This document shows, piece after piece, positions 39,903-48,748 of a DNA stretch of 64,000 nt. How positions within the stretch are numbered: position 1 is the first letter of the stretch; each line of letters starts with the position of its first letter. The notes under the pieces are model-generated. The model was given only the letters and a program-made list of their open reading frames with translations, searched no databases and had not been told where the DNA came from. This DNA is from Bacillaceae bacterium JMAK1 (GTDB taxonomy: Bacteria > Bacillota > Bacilli > Bacillales > Marinococcaceae), in contig JIBW01000003.1 in NCBI GenBank assembly GCA_012970285.1, positions 62,001-126,000 of the forward strand, in the 5' to 3' direction. Made by a program: the position numbers and the translations under genes.

Positions 39903-41576
39903 ATGAACATCTTGGACAAAGCGAAGGAACAAATGAAAGAAGCCATTCAAGCAGCCGTGGTTTCTTCAGGACTTGCAAGTAGTGAACAAGTACCTGACAT
40001 CATATTAGAAACACCAAAAGACAAAAACCATGGGGATTTTGCGACGAATGTTGCCATGCAGTTAACGAAAATTGCGAAACGCAACCCCCGTGAGATTGCA
40101 CAAGCGATATTGGACCATCTAGATCGGGATAAAGCTTATGTAAAACAAGCAGACATCGCAGGACCTGGTTTTATCAACTTGTTCCTTGATTTACGCTTTC
40201 TTCGTGATGTGTTACCTGCTGTTCTTAAAGAAGACGATCAGTATGGAAGGTCTAATGCCGGCAAAGATTCATCCGTATTGCTCGAATTTGTCTCGGCAAA
40301 CCCGACAGGAACACTTCACCTTGGACATGCCCGTGGAGCAGCAGTTGGAGATGCACTTAGTAACATTTTAGACATGGCAGGCTACCGTGTTGAACGGGAA
40401 TACTACATCAATGACGCAGGTAACCAAATTGATAACCTTGCAAAGTCAGTAGAAGTTCGTTATCTGCAAGCACAAGGACAAGAAGCTGAAATTCCTGAAG
40501 ACGGATACCAAGGTGCGGACATTGTCGAGATTGGGAACCGTATATCGGAACAACACGGATCAGAATTTGTCGAAATGGATGAGTCTGAGCGTTTACGGAA
40601 GTTCCGGGATCTTGGATTACAAGAATTGCTAGAAAAGCTAAAGCAAGATCTGGCCGACTTTAGAGTTCGTTTTGATACGTGGTTCTCTGAAACATCACTT
40701 TACACATCTGGTAAAGTCATTGAGACGCTCGAGACGCTTCGTGAGAACGGAGAAGCGTATGATCAAGATGGAGCTACTTGGTTTAAGTCGTCCGCGTATG
40801 GCGATGACAAAGACCGTGTACTCGTCAAACAAGATGGAACGTATACGTATTTACTTCCGGACATCGCTTACCATAAAGATAAGCTAGATCGTGGATTTGA
40901 CCATCTCGTTGACTTGTTTGGTGCAGATCACCACGGGTATATTCCTCGTATGCAAGCAGCTGTACAAGCGCTTGGATATCCGAAAGAAAAACTATCTTTC
41001 CAAATTGGTCAAAACGTGAACCTCATGCGTAGCGGTGAGCGTGTGAAGATGAGTAAGCGTACAGGGAACGCAGTGACGATGCGAGAGTTATGGGAAGAAG
41101 TTGGACTTGATGCGACGCGTTATTTCTTTGCAATGCGTAGCGTTGATACACATTTAGACTTTGATATGGATTTAGCAGAGCAACAGTCTAATGAAAACCC
41201 AGTGTATTACGTCCAATATGCACATGCTCGCGTGAGTAGCTTGTTTAAACAAGCTGAAGAAAAGGGCATCACATATGACGAACAATCACTTAATTTAGAG
41301 TTGATTGATTCTGATAAGGCGTACGAGCTCCTCAAAAAGATTGGAGAGTTTCCAGGCGTCGTTGCTGGTGCTGCAGAACAAAAAGCGCAACACCGTATTC
41401 CAAACTATTTACACGAACTCGCTTCAACGTTCCATAGTTACTACAATGCTGAACGCATTGTTGATGAATCGAACGTTGAAATAACAAATGTGAGACTAGC
41501 ACTCGTTAAAGCAGCACAAACTGTTTTACGAAACGGACTTACATTAGTTGGTGTGCACGCACCAGAGAAAATGTAA
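39903..41576 (+). CDS. argS: Arginyl-tRNA synthetase
   Basis: Charges tRNA-Arg; class I synthetase of 557 residues, the usual length. The HIGH-type motif appears as HLGH in [13 protein letters not shown] (about 137-142) and the KMSKS loop as KMSKRTG. The N-terminal Add-1 domain and the C-terminal anticodon domain (DALR) are present. AAGGAGG lies upstream, overlapping the end of ywiB. No T-box leader is seen. Confidence 0.98.
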   Translation: MNILDKAKEQMKEAIQAAVVSSGLASSEQVPDIILETPKDKNHGDFATNVAMQLTKIAKRNPREIAQAILDHLDRDKAYVKQADIAGPGFINLFLDLRFLRDVLPAVLKEDDQYGRSNAGKDSSVLLEFVSANPTGTLHLGHARGAAVGDALSNILDMAGYRVEREYYINDAGNQIDNLAKSVEVRYLQAQGQEAEIPEDGYQGADIVEIGNRISEQHGSEFVEMDESERLRKFRDLGLQELLEKLKQDLADFRVRFDTWFSETSLYTSGKVIETLETLRENGEAYDQDGATWFKSSAYGDDKDRVLVKQDGTYTYLLPDIAYHKDKLDRGFDHLVDLFGADHHGYIPRMQAAVQALGYPKEKLSFQIGQNVNLMRSGERVKMSKRTGNAVTMRELWEEVGLDATRYFFAMRSVDTHLDFDMDLAEQQSNENPVYYVQYAHARVSSLFKQAEEKGITYDEQSLNLELIDSDKAYELLKKIGEFPGVVAGAAEQKAQHRIPNYLHELASTFHSYYNAERIVDESNVEITNVRLALVKAAQTVLRNGLTLVGVHAPEKM

Positions 41577-41598
41577 ATTTAGAACAACACTAAATAGA

Positions 41599-41645
41599 AG
41601 CCTTGGCACTAAGTAGATCAACTTGCTTAGTGCCAAGGCTTTTTT
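41599..41645 (+). terminator. Terminator of ywiB-argS
   Basis: AGCCTTGGCACTAAG / CTTAGTGCCAAGGCT, perfect 15-bp stem followed by TTTTT. Confidence 0.93.
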
Positions 41646-41711
41646 GTATAGGTTATTGGAAATACTAAGCTAAGCAAATTGCGGGCATCGTAAGCGTAAG
41701 AGGTGGAAGAA

Positions 41712-42488
41712 ATGAAACGAATGAAAACGAAAGATGGCGCATGGCTACAATATTTCACTCTAGGAGAAGGGGTGCCGATTTATTTATTTCATCCACCTGC
41801 ATTAGGAGCTGCAGTATTTGCGGAACAGAAACCATTAGCCACGAGAAACAAACTGGTCGCTCTTAATGCAAGAGGGCATGGATTAAGTGAGGTTGGGCAG
41901 CTACCTTTAACCATTCAACGGTGGGCAGAAGATATATCGGAGGTCGCAATTGTAGAAGACGATTCATCCGTTATTTTGTGTGGCTACTCTTATGGAGGCT
42001 TACCAGCGATTGAGTTTGCATTGTCTTATCCGAACCGTACAAAAGCACTCATCTTAATCGGTGGCTTTCCAGTAGTAGACACGTTGTTGCTAGAAAGAGA
42101 ATTCCAACTTGGTGTTTATGCTTCTACACATCATTGGCAATCTTTAATGGCGTATGTATTGTCTCATTCTCATACGAAACATCATAAGACGCGTAAAAAA
42201 ATTCAAGCTACCGTTAGAAGTGTTCGATCTGATGTATTACGAACGTGGTATGCCGCAGGGAAACAAATGGACTTCACTAGTCGTTTGCATCAACTTCAAA
42301 TACCGGTGTTGCTTATTTACGGTGTTCATGACCGTTACGTTCAAGGTTATCAACTTAGCTTTTATGAAAAGATTAATAAGGGTGAGGTTCACACAGCCTA
42401 CATTGACGATGTAGGCCATCAAGTACCGACGAGACGTTCGCATGAATTGAATCACGTTATTCAGCAGTTTACGAGGCGTTTTGTGTAG
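41712..42488 (+). CDS. Alpha/beta-hydrolase fold protein
   Basis: Soluble hydrolase of unknown substrate, 258 residues. The nucleophile elbow is GYSYGG (Ser at about 95), the acid is the Asp in YGVHDRY and the base is the His in DDVGHQVP; the oxyanion strand is LFHPPALG. AGGTGG is five bases before the ATG at 41712. The gene stands alone between terminator-bounded units. Confidence 0.85.
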   Translation: MKRMKTKDGAWLQYFTLGEGVPIYLFHPPALGAAVFAEQKPLATRNKLVALNARGHGLSEVGQLPLTIQRWAEDISEVAIVEDDSSVILCGYSYGGLPAIEFALSYPNRTKALILIGGFPVVDTLLLEREFQLGVYASTHHWQSLMAYVLSHSHTKHHKTRKKIQATVRSVRSDVLRTWYAAGKQMDFTSRLHQLQIPVLLIYGVHDRYVQGYQLSFYEKINKGEVHTAYIDDVGHQVPTRRSHELNHVIQQFTRRFV

Positions 42489-42605
42489 CGCGATTAAGCA
42501 AGAGGTTCGAAGGATTTATGCCTCATGGATCATATAGAAGGCAGATATACCATAGGTATGTTTAATGGCGGCGTTAAAAGGGCGTTAACGTCATAACTAG
42601 GGGAC

Positions 42606-42788
42606 ATGATCTATTTGTCTAAATATATGATTGATCATGGAAGATATGTAATCCATCGTACGCGTTTCGTGACAGATCAATGTGAACATAAACTAATTAC
42701 GATGGAAGATCAGCAATTTCTAGGGAGTACAAGTGAGTATGAAGGACTCATCGTGTTAGGTTATAATCGTTGCGTACATTGTCATTAA
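42606..42788 (+). CDS. Possible small protein, 60 aa
   Basis: No family recognised. The frame ends in GLIVLGYNRCVHCH, with three cysteines in total and a CxxC-like tail, and begins with MIYLSKYMIDHGRYVIHRT. AGGGG lies only three bases before the first ATG; ATG 42627 is an alternative. A strong terminator follows 25 bp after the stop, which supports expression, but coding evidence is modest. The region 42489-42605 before it contains only short repeats (GGCGTTAA twice). Confidence 0.42.
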   Translation: MIYLSKYMIDHGRYVIHRTRFVTDQCEHKLITMEDQQFLGSTSEYEGLIVLGYNRCVHCH

Positions 42789-42813
42789 TTGGTCGCCGTT
42801 CAATGACGAGTAT

Positions 42814-42851
42814 AAAAAACCAACGTTCAACAAATGTGACGTTGGTTTTTT
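42814..42851 (+). terminator. Terminator after the 60-aa ORF
   Basis: AAAAAACCAACGT pairs with ACGTTGGTTTTTT around a 12-base loop, with T-runs. Confidence 0.85.
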
Positions 42852-42918
42852 ATAATACGTCCTCTCACTTTTTTTACTTTTCTAATTACTATACTATGGA
42901 AGAAAGGGAGTGAGAAAC

Positions 42919-43701
42919 ATGATTACGCTAGAAAACGTTAGTTTTAAACGAGAGAAAGTTATTTTAGATTCGATTAGTTGGCATGTGGAACGGGGAGAAC
43001 ATTGGGCAATTCTCGGAATGAATGGGGCTGGAAAAACCGCGCTGTTAAACATTATATGCGGATATCAATTTCCTTCAAACGGTGACGTCTATTTATTCGG
43101 AAAGCAATTCGGTCAATATCCTTGGCAAGAACTTCGCAAAAGAATCGGACTCGTTAGTTTTTCGTTTTCGGAAAAAATGCATGACCAACTCCAAAATTAC
43201 GGCATTGAAGTTGTTTTAAGCGGTTTGCACGGAAGCATCGGTTTACATACATATCCGAGTGAACGTCAATTGCAAAAAGCGAAAAAAATATTAAGCGATC
43301 TAGGTATCGAATATCTTGAACGACAACCGTATGAGCAAATGTCACAAGGGGAAAAACAGCGTGTCCTTATTGGACGGGCCCTCATGGCTGAGCCTGAAAT
43401 TCTCATGCTTGATGAACCGTGCAATGGACTAGATTTCTTTTCAAAGGCGCAGCTTCTTGAGAACGTAAAGAAGTTAGCGGAGGAACAAAAAACAACAATT
43501 CTCTACATTACACACCAAGTTGACGAAATTCTACCAGCATTTACATCGACACTTCTATTACGAGAGGGGAGGGTGTTTGCAACGGGTGAAACAGAGCAGT
43601 TGTTAACATCGGAAAAGCTCTCTGAATTTTGTCGTCATCCTGTGGTCATTCAAAAAAAGAACGGTCAATATCAATTGAAAATCAGTGAATACTCAGAATG
43701 A
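42919..43701 (+). CDS. ABC transporter ATPase subunit (YlmA/ModF-like)
   Basis: Stand-alone ABC ATPase, 260 residues: Walker A GMNGAGKTAL, signature MSQGEKQR, Walker B ILMLDEPCNGLD and switch histidine ITHQVDE. It resembles B. subtilis YlmA, an orphan ATPase with no membrane partner; none adjoins here either. The ATG at 42919 has GGGAG 8 bases upstream; GTG 42910 would be an alternative. Confidence 0.87.
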   Translation: MITLENVSFKREKVILDSISWHVERGEHWAILGMNGAGKTALLNIICGYQFPSNGDVYLFGKQFGQYPWQELRKRIGLVSFSFSEKMHDQLQNYGIEVVLSGLHGSIGLHTYPSERQLQKAKKILSDLGIEYLERQPYEQMSQGEKQRVLIGRALMAEPEILMLDEPCNGLDFFSKAQLLENVKKLAEEQKTTILYITHQVDEILPAFTSTLLLREGRVFATGETEQLLTSEKLSEFCRHPVVIQKKNGQYQLKISEYSE

Positions 43702-43784
43702 AACCTTAAAGGAATCAAAAAATAATCTTTATGAATACAAAAAGGAACTTTATTTAAATCTTTGGAGGGTGGGGAGCGTTTTTT

Positions 43785-44693
43785 ATGTGCAACAAGCTTA
43801 ATGGAAAGACTGTCATCGTGACGGGTGGGAGCAGCGGTCTCGGCCTAGAAACTGCACGAACACTCGCGGCGCAACAAGCAAACGTAATTATAGCTGTACG
43901 AAATGTGGCTAAAGGGAAAGAAGTAGTAGGGCAACTTCAAGCAAATACACGTAACAGCCAAATTGAAGTTATGCATCTAAACCTTGCAAGTCTTAAAAGT
44001 GTAAAAGATTTTTCGGATGCATTTCATAAAAGATACGAGTCACTAAGTCTTCTTATTAATAACGCTGGCGTTATGATGCCTCCTTATCAATTCACCGAGG
44101 ATCAGTTTGAACTGCAATTTGGTGTGAACCATTTAGGGCATTTTGCGCTGACCGGTCATTTGTTGCCAATGCTTAAAGAGTGTCCTCATGCAAGGGTCGT
44201 AACCGTTAGTAGTCTTGCAGCACACAAAAAATCGATGTTTTTCGAAGATCTTCAAGGAGAAAAGAGCTATCGTCCGTTTCAATATTATCGCCAGAGTAAG
44301 TATGCAAACTTGCTATTTGCACTTCGACTACAGAAGTTATTTAAGGAAAATAATTGGTCGGTTAAAAGCGTCGCTTGTCATCCAGGAATTACGAAATCAA
44401 ATTTATTATCACGTGGAGAAGAGCGAGCCGCAAAAGGACTTATCTACTCGTTGCAAGAGCGCTTTGCGCAGTCAACGCAAAAGGGTGCACAATCCATTTT
44501 ATATGCAGCATTAGATTCATCTATCCAAGGTGGGGAATACGTAGGTCCTCAATCAAAGCGAAGACGAAAAGGGGATCCATTTATTGATCCGATCGGAGAA
44601 GAACTTTATGACGAGATGAGTGCATCGCGTTTGTTTAAGTTGTCAGAGAAGTTGACTGGTGTGTATTACCCATTTTCAAACTCTAACGCTTAG
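43785..44693 (+). CDS. Short-chain dehydrogenase, retinol-dehydrogenase-like
   Basis: NAD(P)-dependent oxidoreductase of unknown substrate, 302 residues. Cofactor motif TGGSSGLG (about 13-20), NNAGVMMPP and the catalytic Tyr-xxx-Lys in YRQSKYAN are present; the sequence resembles the retinol dehydrogenase/WW-oxidoreductase subgroup. GGAGG and GGGGAG lie before the ATG. A weak hairpin (44683-44718) overlaps its stop and serves the convergent gene region. Confidence 0.9.
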   Translation: MCNKLNGKTVIVTGGSSGLGLETARTLAAQQANVIIAVRNVAKGKEVVGQLQANTRNSQIEVMHLNLASLKSVKDFSDAFHKRYESLSLLINNAGVMMPPYQFTEDQFELQFGVNHLGHFALTGHLLPMLKECPHARVVTVSSLAAHKKSMFFEDLQGEKSYRPFQYYRQSKYANLLFALRLQKLFKENNWSVKSVACHPGITKSNLLSRGEERAAKGLIYSLQERFAQSTQKGAQSILYAALDSSIQGGEYVGPQSKRRRKGDPFIDPIGEELYDEMSASRLFKLSEKLTGVYYPFSNSNA

Positions 44694-44718
44694 CATAAAA
44701 ACTTAAGCCAAGCGTTAG
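44683..44718. terminator. Weak hairpin between convergent SDR and M20 genes
   Basis: CTAACGCTT pairs with AAGCGTTAG across an 18-base loop; no strong T-run on either strand. Confidence 0.4.
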
Positions 44719-44724
44719 GGGAAC

Positions 44725-45891
44725 TTATTTGTTTAGAAATTGTCGTACCGCTTCGAACTGAATAGCAGCACCGATGGCTAGGGCGTCCTCATCAACATCA
44801 AATCGATTCGTATGACCACCATGCACAATTCCACGAGCATCATTACGGACACCGAGTCGGTAAAAGGCACCAGGCACTTCAGCTGCGAAGAAGGCAAAGT
44901 CTTCAACTCCTAAACTTGGCTTCTCGATCAGTTGTAGATGATCTTTTCCAAGTAGTGTTGAGACTGATTGTTTGACGTGATCAATCATCGTGTCATCGTT
45001 AATGAGGGCTCGGTAGCCGGGTTCATGATCGATCGTTGCGCTTGCCCCAAAGCCTTTAGCAATGTACTCAACCGTTTCTTTGATCCGAGAGACGACGTAG
45101 TCACGTGTTTCTGGAAGTAGGGTTCGTAACGTACCTTCAAACGTAACCGAGTCGGCGATGACGTTCCGGGCGTTGCCCCCGTGAATCATTCCAAATGAAA
45201 GCACAGCGCTATCACGAGCATCAACATTACGGCTCACGATCGTTTGTAGTGCAGTGATTACATAACTTGCAACGACTATAGCGTCTACACTTGAAGATGG
45301 GTAAGCTGCATGAGAGCTATTACCGTGAATGGTAATGTAAAAAGCATCGGAGGCGGCATTCATCTGTCCGTAGCGCACCCCAACGTTTCCGACAGGGATC
45401 TCTGGTGCTACGTGCAAACCAAAAATGCCGTCTACGTTCTCAAGAACGCCTTCTTTAATCATCGGTAATGCACCGCCTACGGTTTCTTCTGCTGGTTGAA
45501 ATAACAATTTAATCGTACCGTTTAGGAGCTCGCGTTCATCTTGTAGTAATTTTGCAGCTCCGAGCTGGACCGTCATATGTGCATCGTGACCGCATGCATG
45601 CATAACACCATCATTTTTGGAACGATAAGGAACATCATTTTGTTCATGGATTGGTAATGCGTCCATATCTGCTCGAAGTGCAACGACTGGATATTCATTT
45701 GCTCCTTGGATTGTAGCAACTACTCCTGTATTAAAAATTCCCTTTTCATATGGGATAGCGAGTTCATCTAAGTAGTGGCAAACGCGGTCCATTGTACGAT
45801 ACTCTTGTGTACTAAGTTCCGGATGTTCATGAAAATCGCGACGAATTGCTGTGAGCCATGGAAGCAAATCGTTTGCTCGTTGTAATGTCAT
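44725..45891 (-). CDS. M20-family amidohydrolase
   Basis: Metal-dependent aminoacylase or amidohydrolase of the hippurate hydrolase/N-acetyldiaminopimelate deacetylase group, 388 residues. Metal ligands and catalytic residues are in LRADMDALP, MHACGHDAHMT and QPAEE, with the dimerisation domain HGNSSHAAYPSSSVDA. It overlaps the upstream LD-carboxypeptidase gene by 4 bp (ATGA), so they are coupled and may process cell-wall peptides together. No exact substrate is assignable. Confidence 0.9.
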   Translation of the reverse strand: MTLQRANDLLPWLTAIRRDFHEHPELSTQEYRTMDRVCHYLDELAIPYEKGIFNTGVVATIQGANEYPVVALRADMDALPIHEQNDVPYRSKNDGVMHACGHDAHMTVQLGAAKLLQDERELLNGTIKLLFQPAEETVGGALPMIKEGVLENVDGIFGLHVAPEIPVGNVGVRYGQMNAASDAFYITIHGNSSHAAYPSSSVDAIVVASYVITALQTIVSRNVDARDSAVLSFGMIHGGNARNVIADSVTFEGTLRTLLPETRDYVVSRIKETVEYIAKGFGASATIDHEPGYRALINDDTMIDHVKQSVSTLLGKDHLQLIEKPSLGVEDFAFFAAEVPGAFYRLGVRNDARGIVHGGHTNRFDVDEDALAIGAAIQFEAVRQFLNK

Positions 45892-46829
45892 GAAGGAAGC
45901 ACCACCTGTTCTAAAACATAAATGTGTTGAGCGGTTGCATCGATTCTCACCCGAGCACCTAGTGGAAGCGTCAGTTGAAGTCGGCTATGGCCGGCTTGTA
46001 AGTTGGAAAGTATAGGTTTCTTATAAGGTGTAAGAATTCGGGTAAGAACATCGTGTACAGAGTCACCATCTTTATAATCTTCAGAGTCACAATCTTCCCA
46101 TGTACCGATTAGAAATCCATTAACGTCGTGTAACTTCCCTGATAAATGCAATTGCGTCAACATTCGGTCAATCGCATACGGTTCTTCACCGACATCTTCA
46201 ATGAATAAAATCTTTCCACGTAAATCCAATTCATACGGTGTACCAATTAAACTTGTTAGAACTGACAAGTTTCCGCCTACCAATTCACCTTCTGCAACCC
46301 CAGGCATCATCGTCATTAATGGTACATTCTCTGGATTCACAATTCTTCCAGGATACGTCTCGGATTGAAGTGAGGCAAGTAGGTGATCAATGGAAGATTG
46401 AGGTGCTTTGATTAAATCGGACGTAGCCATTGGGGAATGAAACGTAACCATCTTTCCTTCTTGCCAAAGAGCAATATGAAGGGCTGTCACATCGCTATAC
46501 CCTAAAAAAGGCTTATGGTGACGAGCAATTAAATCAAAGTCTAAATATGGGAGAAGTGAAGCACTTCCGTACCCTCCACGTAAGGAAAGGATTACATCAA
46601 CATCCGGGTCGACGAATAATGTGTGCAACTCTTCGACACGCTCTTCAATCGATCCAGCTAGATAGCCAGGATATTCACGAAAAGGGCGAGCAGTGGTTAC
46701 ATTAAACCCTAAGCTTTGAAAGAGTGCAGTCGCTTTGTCGAAACTTTCTTGCTTCGCGGGGCCTGATGGACTTATAAATCCAATGGTACTCCCCGGTAGC
46801 ACTGAAGATGGTTTGCGTTTTTTCTTCAT
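45888..46829 (-). CDS. S66-family LD-carboxypeptidase
   Basis: Serine carboxypeptidase of the LdcA/MccF family acting on murein tetrapeptides or peptide-nucleotide antibiotics; 313 residues. The catalytic triad is Ser112 in GYSDVTALH, the Glu in FIEDVGEEPYAID and the His in LQAGHSRLQ. No signal peptide, so cytoplasmic: murein recycling or self-immunity. Coupled to the M20 amidohydrolase downstream. Confidence 0.92.
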   Translation of the reverse strand: MKKKRKPSSVLPGSTIGFISPSGPAKQESFDKATALFQSLGFNVTTARPFREYPGYLAGSIEERVEELHTLFVDPDVDVILSLRGGYGSASLLPYLDFDLIARHHKPFLGYSDVTALHIALWQEGKMVTFHSPMATSDLIKAPQSSIDHLLASLQSETYPGRIVNPENVPLMTMMPGVAEGELVGGNLSVLTSLIGTPYELDLRGKILFIEDVGEEPYAIDRMLTQLHLSGKLHDVNGFLIGTWEDCDSEDYKDGDSVHDVLTRILTPYKKPILSNLQAGHSRLQLTLPLGARVRIDATAQHIYVLEQVVLPS

Positions 46830-46929
46830 AAAAACACACCTTTATTGTAAGAGTTGAAGATCACTAGAGTAAAAACCACACATGCAGGGAATGGTAACTG
46901 TGAAATGAAACCATAGGAGGTTACTGCGG

Positions 46930-47352
46930 ATGTCTAATCACGAACAACTAAAAGAACATGTAATTGAAGTGCTAAAAGAAAATCGAATTGGCGTGCTTTC
47001 GACGATGAAGGATGACCGTCCGTACGCACGTTATATGACCTTTTATCATGACGGATTAATGCTCTACACACCTACAGGCAGACATACGCATAAAGTCGAG
47101 GACATCGAAGAAAACGCCCATGTTCACATTTTACTCGGTTACGACGAAAAAAACGACAGCTTTGTTGAAATTGAAGCGACAGCGACGATTGTAACAGACG
47201 CCACTGAGAAACAAAAAGCTTGGTCAGAAAAAGTAGCTGAAAAGTACAATGGCCCAGAAGATGAGGAATTTGTCGTTCTTGCTTTAAAACCGAGTGTAAT
47301 CCGTTACAAGAATGATGAAGAATTCGACACACCCCAAGAACTTAGGCTCTAA
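46930..47352 (+). CDS. Pyridoxamine-phosphate-oxidase-like general stress protein (YdaG-like)
   Basis: Flavin-binding split-barrel protein of 140 residues, resembling B. subtilis general stress protein 26 (YdaG). Features are RIGVLSTMKDDRPYARYMTF and LYTPTGRHTHKVEDIEENAHVHILLGY. AGGAGG is upstream. A weak sigma-B-like element (GTAAAA-12-GGGAAT, 46869-46892) precedes it but is too divergent to claim. Its ligand may be flavin or heme. Confidence 0.87.
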   Translation: MSNHEQLKEHVIEVLKENRIGVLSTMKDDRPYARYMTFYHDGLMLYTPTGRHTHKVEDIEENAHVHILLGYDEKNDSFVEIEATATIVTDATEKQKAWSEKVAEKYNGPEDEEFVVLALKPSVIRYKNDEEFDTPQELRL

Positions 47353-47363
47353 CAAGTAAAATG

Positions 47364-47395
47364 AAAGATGCTGTCACGAGACAGCATCTTTTTTA
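47364..47395. terminator. Bidirectional terminator between ydaG-like gene and cls
   Basis: AAAGATGCTGTC / GACAGCATCTTT, perfect 12-bp stem, 4-base loop, T-run. Confidence 0.9.
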
Positions 47396-47396
47396 T

Positions 47397-48599
47397 TTAA
47401 AGAAATTCAGAAATCATAACAGCAACCTTTGTCTTACATTTGTTTAAAACACTACGACTTTTAACGTCTTCAAGGGTTAATGGGGTAGCGCCAGCAATAT
47501 CTTTTCGAAGTGATGTTGCAATGGTTTGAACAAACGGTCCACCAGGGACAACAAGATCAAGTTCATCATTTAAATGGAAACTACGTTTATCAAAGTTTGA
47601 AGAACCGATTTGAGCTTCTTTTCCATCAATCACCATTGCTTTTCCGTGATAAAACCCGTCTGTATAACGATAGAATTTGCACCCTGCTTCCATTAGTGAC
47701 GGCAAATAAGCATAGGCAGCGGATTTTACAAATGGGTGGTCCTCAATATCTGGAATTAGTATTTTAACGGAAACGCCCCCGCGTGCTTTGTTCATGAGCG
47801 TATGGTGTAAGACTTTGCTTGGAATGAAATAGGGGGTAACAATGGTAATGGAATGCTCAGCACGATTTAGCCATTCATTTAATTTATCGACAACGCCTTT
47901 ACCTTCGGAATAAAAAAGCTGAAATGTATCACTTCCTACTTTGTCACTCGGCGTAGTGATGAGATTCGGCTTAGGAGCTCTAGCCCCTTCCCAATCATCT
48001 AAAAATCGTTGTTGGATGTCATCTAGAATCGTCCCTTCTATACGAATGTGCAAATCACGCCAAAATCCATATTTCGGATTCTTACCGATGTATTCGTCCC
48101 CCACATTGAAACCGCCAATATAAGCTGTTCGTTGGTCAATCACAGCAATCTTTCGGTGGTATCGACGATTTGCGTTATAGAACCAATAAGGGAATTTAGG
48201 CGTATGAGTATAAGCAAAAACAACACCTGACTGTTCGACTCTTGTCTTTACTTGCTTTGTAATCGAACTACCAAGTCGATCGACGAGAATGAGCACTTGC
48301 ACACCATCTCTTGCTTTACGCTCACAAAGTGAAAGTAACTGTTCACCAATTCGTCCTTCTTTCCAAATGAAAAACGACAGATGAACATGATCACGAGCGG
48401 ATTCAATATCTTGAAATAATGTATTGAAAAAAACTTGTCCGTCATCAATAAGTTTAGCTTTTCCGTTACATTTCGGGGTAATCACGGCATCTGTCGCTTG
48501 TGCTTGGTGTTTGGAGCGACCGCCACGGAAATCTAGGACAACTAAGATGGCTAATAAGATGAGAAGGAAAAAAAGTGAAAACAAAATCGTTAGAGCCAT
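47397..48599 (-). CDS. Cardiolipin synthase-like phospholipase D protein
   Basis: Membrane enzyme with two HKD motifs that joins phosphatidylglycerols to cardiolipin. The 400 residues begin with one hydrophobic segment (about 3-24) instead of the two usual in ClsA, like B. subtilis YwiE. HKD motifs: YHRKIAVIDQRTAYIGGFN and YHGKAMVIDGKEAQIGSSN. The ATG at 48599 has AGGAG at proper spacing; the frame-start at 48647 would put 16 non-family residues before it. It is divergent from the fadF operon. Confidence 0.9.
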   Translation of the reverse strand: MALTILFSLFFLLILLAILVVLDFRGGRSKHQAQATDAVITPKCNGKAKLIDDGQVFFNTLFQDIESARDHVHLSFFIWKEGRIGEQLLSLCERKARDGVQVLILVDRLGSSITKQVKTRVEQSGVVFAYTHTPKFPYWFYNANRRYHRKIAVIDQRTAYIGGFNVGDEYIGKNPKYGFWRDLHIRIEGTILDDIQQRFLDDWEGARAPKPNLITTPSDKVGSDTFQLFYSEGKGVVDKLNEWLNRAEHSITIVTPYFIPSKVLHHTLMNKARGGVSVKILIPDIEDHPFVKSAAYAYLPSLMEAGCKFYRYTDGFYHGKAMVIDGKEAQIGSSNFDKRSFHLNDELDLVVPGGPFVQTIATSLRKDIAGATPLTLEDVKSRSVLNKCKTKVAVMISEFL

Positions 48600-48659
48600 A
48601 TCAGTCACTCCTTTTATTGTTACTTTGCCCGAAGTGAGTGGAATCATGAATGAAATTTA

Positions 48660-48696
48660 TAAATGAATAGTCATTCAGTCGCTTTTTTGTTATACT
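48660..48696 (+). promoter_or_regulatory. FadR operator and promoter of the fadF operon
   Basis: TAAATGAATAGTCATTCA (48660-48677) matches the FadR consensus TGAATGANTANTCATTCA with one mismatch at position 2. A promoter TAGTCA (48668-48673), 17 bp, TATACT (48691-48696) overlaps it, so repressor binding would block the -35. B. subtilis fadF-acdA-rpoE is a known FadR target. Confidence 0.82.
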
Positions 48697-48748
48697 AATT
48701 GTTAATAGTAGAAAGAAAATTCATAGGGTTTGGAAAGGAGAGTCATTC

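Noticed and set aside
46869-46892. Sigma-B-like GTAAAA-12-GGGAAT before the YdaG-like gene
   Set aside because: Two mismatches in -35 and one in -10; kept only as a note in the gene entry.
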